Source: Reticulascus tulasneorum (Eukaryota; Ascomycota; Sordariomycetes; Glomerellales; Reticulascaceae). From it: a DNA stretch of 64,000 nucleotides. The notes beneath the pieces were generated by a model. That model was given only the letters and a program-made list of their open reading frames with translations. It did not search any database and was not told the DNA's origin. Below are positions 1-9,934 of the stretch, in pieces. The stretch spans positions 248,001 to 312,000 of the forward strand of contig LSAX01000006.1 of assembly GCA_001557505.1 (NCBI GenBank), read 5' to 3'. How positions within the stretch are numbered: position 1 is the first letter of the stretch; each line of letters opens with the position of its first letter. A program made the position numbers and the translations under genes.

Positions 1-284
1 GTTGATCCAGGCCGAGTAGATGCACCACCAGGTCCATCGCAAATCTCGCCAAGAGGGCAACATCCATAGTCACCATTTGTACCCAGCCAGCAAACTGCGC
101 TTGCTGGGCAGCCACCGGCACGATCTGGACAGCAAGTGAAGGTCAAGGGAATACAGCCATCTCCACAGTCTTTTTCGCCTTGTTCTGAGCAGGGAATTGG
201 AACTAGTTGACGGCCGCTGAGAGGAGCGGCAGCCTTGGCGAGGACTGCCGTGGCCGAAAGGCTAAGAAACAGAAGCTTAAGCAT
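1..284 (-). CDS. Small secreted cysteine-rich protein, C-terminus outside window
   Basis: The frame opens at an ATG at 284-282 and stays open to the window edge (94 codons seen, no stop). The first 16 residues (MLKLLFLSLSATAVLA) are a clear signal peptide. The mature part is rich in Cys, with CGDGCIPL, TFTCCPD, CPASAVCW and GCCPLGEICDG blocks, the kind of spacing found in fungal secreted proteins that often end in a Ser/Thr-rich stretch and a GPI signal. The function is not known. The missing C-terminus would show whether it is GPI-anchored or free. No intron is needed in the visible part. Spacing of the cysteines is seen; the cell-surface location is inferred from the signal peptide. Confidence 0.75.
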   Translation of the reverse strand, partial: MLKLLFLSLSATAVLAKAAAPLSGRQLVPIPCSEQGEKDCGDGCIPLTFTCCPDRAGGCPASAVCWLGTNGDYGCCPLGEICDGPGGASTRPGS

Positions 285-1605
285 TATGGGATAATGATGA
301 GAAAGTGGTGTTGGGCGGTTGAGTGAGCGAGTTTGTTCTGTGTAGAGACAATAAACGAAAGTAGTGGTGGTAGGATGCTGAGATGAGAAGGAGGAACAAT
401 CTAGCATTGGAGTAGGCATTCACCGATTTAAGTACATGGTATGCAGTTGCGGTGCTTATTATCTTTGAGGTAGACAAGAGTGCGAGAATCCGAGATGGAA
501 GGGCTCCTCAGGGGTGCGGATGGCTTTTCAGCCATGTTGTCGAATCGCTCTAACCATACTAGATCATGGATCGGCCCAATGGTTCGCCTTGGCCAAGGAA
601 GCTTGATTTTTGTGTCTCAAGGTGCCTTGCGTAATTTCCTGAAGGACCAAACCGGGCGAGCCATCAGTGGATGTCATTGGCAGCGAGGAGCGAAAGGAGG
701 TCCAAGTCATCTCGAATCGGGATTAATGGTGTGCGTGAACTTATTTTGAGATCCGATCCCTGTCCGTAATCGCGGACAGGAGATCCCCCGCAGCCACTTC
801 AGTTAGCAGGCCAAGCCTTGACAAATCCGGGGAACCCTTGTAAGTGGATTGGACTTGAGGCGGCAATATTACTCCGAGAGGCAGAACCAACTTCATCAAT
901 GGGAACACATCCCAAGCATGTAACTCATGAAATTACTCTCGTTGAATGGGGATCCTTCGGGATTCCAAGGAAATTCGAAGATAGAGGGTTTTCCATGTCA
1001 TCATTTGCGACTCAAAACGGGGCTCTCCAGCAAGCGACTGACCTGTAATTCCCGACTGCTTACATTTTAAATAAATTGGAGGAACGAAGCGGGTTTGATG
1101 GCTTGCCGCAGAGATGCACCGCCTCGATTTCCCGCCTACAAGGTATTGCTAACATGACACAACGCACACCCGACAGCTGGCGGGACGGCGACCAACAAAA
1201 GAATGAACGTAAGAAAATTTGCAGCGGCTCATCATAGAAAACTTGGGGTGTTGTTTGCAGCATATCGCAGCTCCAAATACAAAGAGGTTCAACATGCACT
1301 CGGCAACGGAATGTGGGCGAGACGTCGTTTCTTCTTGCCTCTATTTTATGTAACTGACCCATATATGATGCTGAAAGGTGGAAATGACATCGTCATATCA
1401 GTAGTACGAAAAGCAAACCTAGCTGCCCAGTCTCAAACACCCCCCTGCCCTTACATACGAGAATTCACACAATGTCAATACCATAGCTTACCAGAGATAC
1501 TGGTACCCAAGTCATCTGATAGCTAGTGTCGGAACATGCCTAGCATCGAAGAGCACTCAATCATTTGACAGTGACCTAAGTCTCGCCAGACTGCTGCATG
1601 ATAGC
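285..1605. other. Intergenic, no supported gene
   Basis: Only short frames without start context, domains or splice logic are present. The one structured element is a short hairpin at 759-780. The left part is the promoter of the secreted protein at the window edge; the right part is the 3' flank of the P450. Confidence 0.6.
759..780. repeat. Perfect 8-bp inverted repeat (hairpin)
   Basis: Arms cctgtccg (759-766) and cggacagg (773-780) pair perfectly around a 6-nt loop. It lies far from any gene end. No role is known; it could be a remnant of a small mobile element or chance. Confidence 0.5.
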
Positions 1606-3381
1606 TTAGCTCACGAACTTCCATTTGGCGTCCTCCCAGCCCGCCTTGCGACGAATACGGATACCAAAGCCCTCTCCACCCTTCACTGGCCTCAGAATGC
1701 CTCCAATGAGATTAGAAGGTGCCTGATCTGGTAGTTTCCATGGGCTGTTCTCGCCCTCAAATGGTTGGATATCGAAGCTGACGGTCAGAGCGGCAACGAA
1801 GCCCAAAATCTCAGCAACAGCAAAATAGCGTCCAGGGCAAAGATGCTTGCCACCGCCAAATGGCATATACGCTGTTCTCTGTCCCTTGGTCTGCGTAGCA
1901 ATGAACCGGTCCGGGTTATATTCTGCAGCGTCCCCACCCCACACGTCGGTCATGCGGTGGGTGACACCCGCCGGAATCTGCATGACGCAGTCCTTCTTGA
2001 GCAGATAGGAGTTACCCTTGCCATCTGAGATAGTAGAGTCTTCGAGAATCTTTCGCACGCAGAGGACATGATTCGCGAGTCTATTGGATTCGCGATAGCA
2101 GCTGAAAAGCAAGGGGCAGTGCTCTTCAAGCTTGGTAATATCGAAACTGACCTGACCGTTCTCACCACGGACAACGTGAGGAGTAATTTCTTTCCTGAGG
2201 CGCTCGACGAGCTCTGGACGGGACCAGATGTTTGCTGCCATCCAGAATGTCGTGGGAATAGTATTACCAGTAGATAGTTGGATCAGACTGACTTCGAATC
2301 TCCCAATGTCACCATCTGGTATCTCGTGCCTTCGAAGAACTGCAGAACGGGCTTTAGTGACCGCTGCGGTGGACTCATGCATGTCATGTTTTGCCTCGTA
2401 GTATCTTGACATGGCTGCTTGAAGGTTTTCGCGGGCTTTATACGCGGCGGGCAAAGTAAAAGCGTGAGCAGGGACGGTAAGCATAAGGGGAATTGCTGCT
2501 TCCCACGTCCTGTATCACCGTTAGTCCACTTCATATTTGGATTAAGGCTGTTATCAGTCATACCATAGGTCATCAATCAGTTGGAGGTCCTTAATCGGGT
2601 TATGATCTCCCAAGAGAGCATTGGAAGTTGCCACTGTCATGAGATCTCGAATCCAGAGGTATGCGTTGGGGATCTCTTCCCAGTTACTACCACGGGCGAG
2701 GGTATCCAGACGGGAGGAAACATAGTCCAGGGCTTTGGCGTTCATCTGATGTAAAGGGTCGCCTCTCATAGGGCGATGGAGAGCCTCAAAGAACTCCGGT
2801 ATCAGTGACGGGCGGTCTGGGGTGTCTATGAAAGGCTCAAATTGCTTGTCGGTCAATCCAAGCATCTGTTGGGCAGCCTCAACCGCCAGAGGTTCGAAGC
2901 TCATAGTTTTCTTGCGCATAGCAGATGCAGCAAGATCGGGATCCCAGACGGCGTAAGTCTTACCACCAAATATTGGCAAAGTTGCAATCGGCATCCGGTG
3001 CTTCTTGCTATAGAAGGTTAGCTAGGACTCATGGCTTTTCCAATTCTAGGGCCGGCCTCTGAAAGCAGAAGTCATGTTTCCCACCCGACGGACTTACTGT
3101 AGTGTTCTGAAGTACAGACTTTGGTCCTTGAGCATGCCGATCAGGTGACCGATGATCGGGATACGCGGGTGAAGGAGAGGCGGCTCGTGGGTGTCCAACG
3201 CTGGAAACGAGTAACGGCGGATGAGTAAAGCCACGGTGACCAAGGCTCCAGCAAGCATGTACTTCGTGGTCGACTGCTGCATATCAGCTATGGCCACAGC
3301 CAAGAACCCTGCCGGTGCGGCAGAGTCGTTGCTGGTACCTCCCTTGGAGGATTCCACGAAGGTTTGTTGCGTAGCCGCCAT
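1606..3381 (-). CDS. Cytochrome P450 monooxygenase
   Basis: Three exons: 3381-3098, 3007-2564, 2509-1606, joined by introns of 90 bp (GTAAGT...TATAG) and 54 bp (GTATGA...ACAG); the product is 543 residues, normal for a fungal P450. An N-terminal membrane anchor lies near residues 40-60 (YMLAGALVTVALLIRR), followed by the proline-rich hinge PPLLHPRIPIIG. The K-helix ExxR motif is ESNR, and the haem loop FGGGKHLCPGR places the thiolate Cys at about residue 467. The enzyme should be a haem monooxygenase on the endoplasmic reticulum that takes electrons from the P450 reductase. The FGGGxxxCPGR form resembles the group with animal CYP7/CYP8-like sterol and prostanoid enzymes, but the substrate cannot be read from sequence. 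No biosynthetic core enzyme stands beside it. Confidence 0.93.
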
Positions 3382-6134
3382 TGCAGTTCTTGTTGGGCAC
3401 GAAAGATATCTATATTGCTATATTGTATTGTTAGATCATGTGTCGGTGCTTGGGAATCAGGTTGCTCAAGGCTGCCTACTGTGCTTCACTGCCTTGCTAC
3501 GCAGCTCCTGATTCTCAAGTGAGAAGTCAGAACGTTAGGTCACTACAGAGAGCCGAGAACGACTGTAGCAGTACCTCATCGATCGAGCACAGTCTCTTGG
3601 ACTGGCATTAGGTTTTATACATCGTAACGGAGGAGTTTGATATAAAGGACTCCGAATCTCCACGGTCTTCTTGCGCCTCTCTGGGCTTGTGGTCGGATAT
3701 GCTGTTCCTCCGCATGCTCCTGGGAAATCAAGGAGTCTCAGCCCCGAGTAGCACATATTGTCCGTGTTATGCGTGCCTTCACCGTCAAGTTCTAGAGTTC
3801 CAGGGGATCAGTTTGTCGACAGACGTCTCCGAGGCTCGGCGGGCAGGGTCAGCCATGACACGGGTGATGACTTGAAAGTTATCCTAACATGCTTGCGGTA
3901 TTTGTCGGATGAGTTTGCAAGCAGCGTGGTAGGCAATAGGAGAAGCCCCCAGAAGGTAGTGTAGAGTCCGACAGAGTCCGACAAGACGCTTATTCGGATA
4001 TTACAGCCCGTCCTGCACCAACTAAGTAGGCCATCTATAGCGGTATCTCATGGATGGCTTCACTAATCTTGGTGGTGCAGACACCACACAAGTTGTCTCG
4101 CCCGCTCGCTATAACCACAGCTGGATTCATCTGCCTGTGGTTGAAGTTCGGCGACGCGTGCCAAGATCGGCGTATGCATGCACCAGCCGTAGATTGGATC
4201 AGCATTCCTTCCCTCATTTCGCGACGAAAGAGATCGCCAAAACGTCCGTGAGAGCGACCGCCGAGTTCGATCGGATGGTATTGTTGAGATGATAAAGTCC
4301 TGTTATTTACTACTAGGTCAGGCATCTCGTTCTTTCACTGAGGCGTCTCGGAGAATTGACATTCGCACTAGGAATCCACGCCGTACAGCCGCATGGGTCT
4401 TGCTCGGCACTCAAGACGACTAACACGTTAGCTCCACAGCCCTAGGGGTCCCCCGTGCTGACTGTGCCGCTGGGTGGCTTGCCAAGGAACCATCCGTGTA
4501 GATCAAATCTGGGCATTCCCTGCCCAGGTCTTCCCTCCCAATCGAGTAGTGTCGTAAAGCAGGTTCAAATTTACCTTTGCACTAAGCCTTGTGTCTCGGA
4601 GAATGCTTCCCAAATCACCTGCATTGGCAATGGGACTTCTGTCATGCCAATCAGGTCCATAGTTGACAGCAACATTTGATCTCACCATCGGCTGGAGTTC
4701 GCTGTCAGTTGCAGCTATTTTCGTTTGCTCCGAAAATGAGATGTCTTATTAGCATTGGAACCAGGAGATTCTCGCTTCTGCTCGTGTATAACTACTGAAC
4801 AGACAACGTCATCCGCCCATGCATCGGACTTCGACGTCTAACGGCACATAAAGTTTACGACATCCCGACAAGCCCGTAGTAAACAATCCTCCGTGAGGTC
4901 TCTCTTGTGAGTTCCTTTGCATTTTGTTGCCACCCATCGGCGGAATGATTGTCTCCGAGCTCGCCTGGCGGTCATCTGCCTGCTGCGACCAGACGCCTTG
5001 TCATCTCGCCCAGATTGCCTATTTTGGCTCGCGAGTGAGATCAATGGTATGGGTGTTGAACTTGGAAAGTCTCCTAGAACAGGAGAATGTATTGCCGTAC
5101 CTCACAACATCTGGACCGTGAACAGTGGTTGCATGGCTGAGAACATACCGGGTCCAAGACGATTAGCGCCAAGATATGAAGGTACGATATTGGCTCATCT
5201 GCTCTTAGTCGTGATAATGCTATTTTTTCTGGTAAGACTTGTACGTGGAAAGTCTCCGAGAGGATGGCCTTCTGTAATTATTCAGGATCTGAGTGCGTGC
5301 GGAGCAGAAATGTGGTAGGACGTGGCTGAACAATTGGCGGGCCGATCATTCCACTATCTAGTACTGAAGGACTATGGGACGGACTGATGGCTTCTATGGA
5401 TCTGCCGGAGTGACCACTGTGCGTCTGTATCCTCGCACTTACGAGGTTGGAGGAAAGCCGGATGTAGCTTATCATCATCATCATACTGTCGTAGTGACTT
5501 TGGATTTATTTTCATGAGAAATGGCACTTATCTCTGGCGAACTCAGCGGTGTTCAAATAGCTGTGTATTTTCGTTGTACCACTTCCGGCTTTTAGATCCA
5601 GTCGGCGACATATGTAGATGATAATAATATCCTCCCGTGCCGACCACACGGGACTGGCGTGGGATCTTATGCACGAATAAGGAAACCTGAGCGACCCCAG
5701 TGTACTGAAACTTATTCGCCGCACGTAGAGATCGTTGAGCCATCATGGATATATGTACATATAAATACTACCTTAGGTAGCCCCACATACAGCCCCGCGC
5801 TAGGATTTCTCATCTCGGGGCTGTAGACGCTATAAGTATGGGCCTCAAACCCATCCAGGCTGTCACGTCTCTGTACAACCTTTTCGAGTCATTCTTTCAT
5901 TAAGTGGTCGAAGCTGCTAAACACACTCTGTAGGAATGCAGTGCCAGACTTGCAGTTGGTACCTTAGCTATAGACTATCATTGCCTGGTGTCCATGTGGA
6001 GCAGTCCATCCGCACTCGAGTTGCAATGTGACTAGCCCGTTCAAATATTCACCAATTACCTTACTTCAGCTGCAAGCATCAGAGGACCGGAATCTAGTGT
6101 GACACATGTGTATGTAAGTAATTATGCCCCTCTT
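3382..6134. other. Long intergenic region, no supported gene
   Basis: Frames here are short, overlap on both strands and show no domain or signal peptide. It holds a 10-bp tandem duplication (agagtccgac twice, 3963-3982) and a strong hairpin at 5788-5825. It could hide decayed sequence, but I recognise no transposon. Confidence 0.55.
5788..5825. repeat. Perfect 10-bp inverted repeat with 18-nt loop
   Basis: Arms tacagccccg (5788-5797) and cggggctgta (5816-5825) are exact reverse complements. It lies about 310 bp past the 3' end of ERG28 (6135, minus strand), in otherwise featureless DNA. Function unknown. Confidence 0.55.
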
Positions 6135-6661
6135 TCACTTCCCAACGTAAGCCTCCCAGGACCAAAGCATCCAAGTCAAGCTTGCTAAAGAGGCAATCGC
6201 CGGTCCTGCCAGCCCCTGTCCCCACCTCGCCGAACCGAAGATAAGCCATTCGCTGAAGAAATGCCAGACAGCTATCGCATATGTCCATATGGCCAGCTGG
6301 TAGAAAAGTCGGTCGTTGATATTGTTCGCGGCGTATATTCGAACCACAGCTGCGAGGAAGGCCCATGTTCCAAAGGTGCGGGATGACAGAGGGGTGGCTG
6401 GACTGGATTCGGACTCTACATTAGACAACAATGGCGTATGTCTCTCAGTTGAGGACCCAGGACCGGCATAAACTTGAGTTGTATATTTCAAGCCAGTATA
6501 GGCTTGAATGGATTTGCCAATTGTAAGGGTCGAATCCTATCGCAAATATCATGTGAGGCGAGGTTCGCAACCTGGTGGACCGCTGGGCCAATACTCACAA
6601 TGAAGAGCCACTTAGCTAGCAGGCCTTGATGCGGCGACAGAGTTGAGAGCAGTCCGTTCAT
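6135..6661 (-). CDS. ERG28: Ergosterol biosynthesis scaffold protein ERG28
   Basis: Two exons, 6661-6599 (21 codons) and 6536-6135, separated by a 62-bp intron (GTGAGT...GATAG) in phase 0; 154 residues, usual for the family. Erg28 is a small endoplasmic-reticulum membrane protein that tethers the C-4 demethylation enzymes Erg25, Erg26 and Erg27 in sterol synthesis. The sequence shows the family pattern: N-terminal helix ending KWLFI, the GKSIQAYTGLK segment, then RTFGTWAFLAAVVRIYAA, a second helix near YQLAIWTYAIAVWHF, SEWLIFGSARWG and a last helix near LASLTWMLWSWE. Recognition is by these conserved blocks from memory of the family. The linker at about residues 40-70 (STERHTPLLSNVESESSP) is variable. 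The gene stands alone, with no other sterol gene in view. Confidence 0.93.
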
Positions 6662-7585
6662 GGTGACAGAAATGTATCTAGTCTTGCTACGACTTCAACT
6701 GATGACGATGTTGTGTGATCAATGCCGATACCACCTCTAACAACCAGAATATTCCTCTTAGTATTTCGATTTGGAAGCTTTGCTGGAAACCCATTCGAAT
6801 ACGAACCTGACTTATAAGAAATTCTAGGACTAGCGCACTAAAGTATGTGGGCGAAACCCCCGCAAAGACTACGTCATAATGAGGTTCTCACGTACCCCGT
6901 GTAGATCTCATCGAGGCCGGGCAAACTGCGCCTAGAAACCCCAAGAATAACAACCAATTAAACTTATAATATGAAGTCTAAGTTGCCTTAGCGTGCTAAA
7001 CTTCTGGGGTGAATCCCACTCACATTTCATGGTTGCCTAGTCTAAAGTCCAATTGCAGGTTGGACTGGGGGTTCTCGACCGTTGCGACAGAGGCAGCGGT
7101 CTCAAGATCTGCCAAGCATATGTGCGGAGCACTGATCTTATGAAATTGCTGTATGAGGAACGTCTACTAATCCTTTCCTCTTTGGTGGGAGAGTTAGCCA
7201 TGACTGATTGAAGAACGTGATCCAGCAGATGTATCTGAGCGGCGCAGATTTTCAATATTGCCGAGGGCTGAAGGCGTGTCAGCCAATACTGCAACCGCAG
7301 CGGAGATGGCATCTCAAAACGGCTTTATTATGCAAGCCAGTATGCATTTGAATTGGGTAGCATCTTGTTTATCTCAACCATAAAGAAACCCCGGTTTTAC
7401 TCTTGCGCTAACCGCATCCAGGTATCTCTGCGAAATCTGCATTTAGGAAAGCATAGAAGTAAGCAGTAATAGAAATATAACAATTCTTGACGTTGAGTTG
7501 ATCCCATGTCTGCCATCTACTACGATACATAGACTTAGTGGCTTGCCTTTCCAAGGCGTGCTCCAAAAGTGTAGTTGCAGTCCAA
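6662..7585. other. Intergenic, shared promoter region
   Basis: Lies between the divergent starts of ERG28 (-) and the Ser/Thr-rich protein (+). A 91-codon minus frame at 7037-7312 has no domain and no splice partner that I can find, so it is not annotated. Confidence 0.55.
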
Positions 7586-8473
7586 ATGGCGCTCCGCACC
7601 CGGTTTCTGTGCCTTTGCGCTGTTTTCTGGATGCCAACGGTAGTGTTCACGTTTCCACTCTCGCTCCCGCATCTCTGGGGCTGGCCACATGCCAGAGACA
7701 CGCCGGCAGTCTCTGACGCAGCTGCATTGAGCGCTGAAATGGTGTTGGTGTCGTGCAGTCCCGTGAGTGTGACCCAGTTCTTGACAACCACCAATACCTC
7801 GCTCTTCTCGACGACCTACACCTCAGTCACCTTCAGAAACTCGACATCTATAGGCTCGGGTCCGACATCACCTTATATCACAACGATCACGGAGACAAGC
7901 TTCCGAGACTTCACCACGACAAGCAAATCCACGAGCAAAAGTACTTTCTCAGCAGACATCAGGGTGGAATCGACACAAACCACAATCCTCCCTATGCAAA
8001 CGTCCATTACCACCTGCACTCAGCAAACAGGGGCCAGCGTCACGGTCGTTACGGACACCAGAAGTATCCTCAGTACTGGCCCTCCGAGCTTTTCCAGCAG
8101 AACAGTCTCAGTCAGCTGGTTAGAGAAGACCACCATAAGCACGTTTACCGAGAGCACGAGCACGAGCCGCTCCACGGCCACATTTTCAACTACGACAATC
8201 TTGACAGATACAAGCAGTTTCATCGCCGAGAGTGTGCTTGTGACGCTTGCCACAGACACTTTTTCTACGCAGTCCGCCATCGTGACCATCACGGCCGACG
8301 CGGGCAGCGGCACGTGCGACGACCCGGGCCTCATCATTATCCGACATACGACGACTATAACGTGGGTCATGGGGTTTGAGGAAATAGCATACGGTATGTT
8401 CTCGACTTCTGACCCGAAGCTGGTCTTTCCAACAGAATCTAATCAGAAGCAGAAGTCTGGGGGCGCCAGGTAA
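7586..8473 (+). CDS. Ser/Thr-rich secreted or cell-wall protein
   Basis: The ATG at 7586 begins a hydrophobic leader (MALRTRFLCLCAVFWMPTVVFT), a probable signal peptide; the upstream in-frame GTG is less likely. From about residue 75 to 240 the product is dominated by Ser and Thr with repeated TTT, TST and STxT runs, as in O-mannosylated wall or mucin-like proteins. The C-terminus (SNQKQKSGGAR) is charged and no GPI signal is seen in this reading. A good donor (GTATGT) at about 8395 would allow a spliced alternative: a 42-bp in-frame intron ending at ccaacag (8433), or a longer one ending at gtacag near 8607 that gives a different tail (DDYSYHYWRLFASN). Which 3' end is used cannot be decided. 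Function unknown; the antisense frames are shadows of the low-complexity sequence. Confidence 0.6.
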   Translation: MALRTRFLCLCAVFWMPTVVFTFPLSLPHLWGWPHARDTPAVSDAAALSAEMVLVSCSPVSVTQFLTTTNTSLFSTTYTSVTFRNSTSIGSGPTSPYITTITETSFRDFTTTSKSTSKSTFSADIRVESTQTTILPMQTSITTCTQQTGASVTVVTDTRSILSTGPPSFSSRTVSVSWLEKTTISTFTESTSTSRSTATFSTTTILTDTSSFIAESVLVTLATDTFSTQSAIVTITADAGSGTCDDPGLIIIRHTTTITWVMGFEEIAYGMFSTSDPKLVFPTESNQKQKSGGAR

Positions 8474-9934
8474 CTTCCTGGAGTAGGCTGGCGTACGCCG
8501 TTACCGAGAAACTCTCGATTTATCGAACCGTGCTGTCCCGGGTCACACATATTCATATCTACAAGGCTGAACGAACCCTAACATATATTGTCTCTCTCGG
8601 AGTACAGATGATTATTCGTATCATTATTGGAGACTGTTCGCCAGCAACCAGATGAAAGGAGGAGCGCAACCATGGAAGAGTTGAAGTCATTAAGCGAATG
8701 GGAATAATTATCACGCTCGGTTACCTACTCTAGTTACCTACTGTAACTGCCGCCTACCAAGGATAAGAAAGCCGAGTAGGTTTAATGTTGTAGTATGAAC
8801 TTTAGAGCCATCATGACAATAGGCCGTTCTCAACTATTGCAACCGTCCTCCGAATTCTACTCTCCCAGCCGAATTACGCCAGTCAGCTTTGTCGCCGGCC
8901 TTGGGTGTGAGAGTCCGCTAGTAGCATAGCCGGCTTTGGTACCGTTTCAGCTACAAGCTTCTACTGTTTCGGTTTGGCCCGGCCCTTGACGAGCGCCACA
9001 CTCTGTGTTGTTGGTCCATACATATATCAGTTGCGCTGACGTTAGCACCCGATTTCAGCACTAAGCTCACTAGTGTTTCTCGTCCCTTTTCTCGGCCGCC
9101 TCGAAAATGGTATACGTCCATACTTGTCCATCCGCTCGATGCTGGCGCGCTATTAAAGTAGCAGCCTTCCGACCCCATAATGTCCGCTCTGGAGGCTACC
9201 CATAGTGCTGTTACGGGCGCCGGACCCTGTACAGACCTTCAAAAGAATAGCTCACTGCTTCAACGTCTTGTTAAGATGCGCTTTTCTATAACTGGTATTG
9301 TTTAGAAGGATTCGATCTGGCTGAGAACGGGCACAAGGTCACTCCAGGGTGCTCTCCAAGTCAGGAATATGCTATGCCGAGCAGGAACAACTTCCGTTCA
9401 GACTGGTTGAAATCATTGGATCAGGGGCGATGGCACTATTTTCGAACCTGACATTTGCTCAAAAAACCGTCACGCTTGTACAGAATCCTCAACATCGGGA
9501 AGTTGAGATACCAAAATCTCACGCGTGGCAAGATGATTAATATTTAGCTCTTCTCATGCAAAGGGGGTTCGCTTTTTGCGGGAAAGGTCGGCTGAAGAGT
9601 GGGGGCCACGCCTGATGATGATGTTCATTCCCAGGATGTTTGCGGCCCCGCCCCATTCGTTCAGCTGTCCTAAAACGGGTACCTCGTAGCTGCTAATTAT
9701 TGGCTACGTACCCCCGATTTGGGCAAAAGGTCCAACCTTAATTATTACCTTACTGGTGGCATCTTCCGTCTGACATGACGCTGTCTGCAAGCCATGATCC
9801 TTCAGGCCATTTATTTAGTACATCTTTGCCGGCAGCCCGGATCGTTACCCACCTGATCTTTTCCCCTCTCTCCTAGTTCTGGCAGCCATCACATCGCCTC
9901 ACGCCACGTCTTTGTTCTGCAGCTTCCTGTCATA
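8474..9934. other. Intergenic, no supported gene
   Basis: No convincing frame. The last 100 bp before the FAD monooxygenase start is pyrimidine-rich (cttttcccctctctcctag near 9858), as in many fungal core promoters. Confidence 0.6.

Noticed and set aside
7037..7312. 91-codon minus frame that looks faintly helical
   Set aside because: No start context, domain, or splice partner; composition is not clearly coding.
7753..8379. 208-codon His-rich frame and a 116-codon antisense frame over the Ser/Thr-rich gene
   Set aside because: Both are shadows of the repetitive ACN/TCN codons; they lack leaders, domains or start context.
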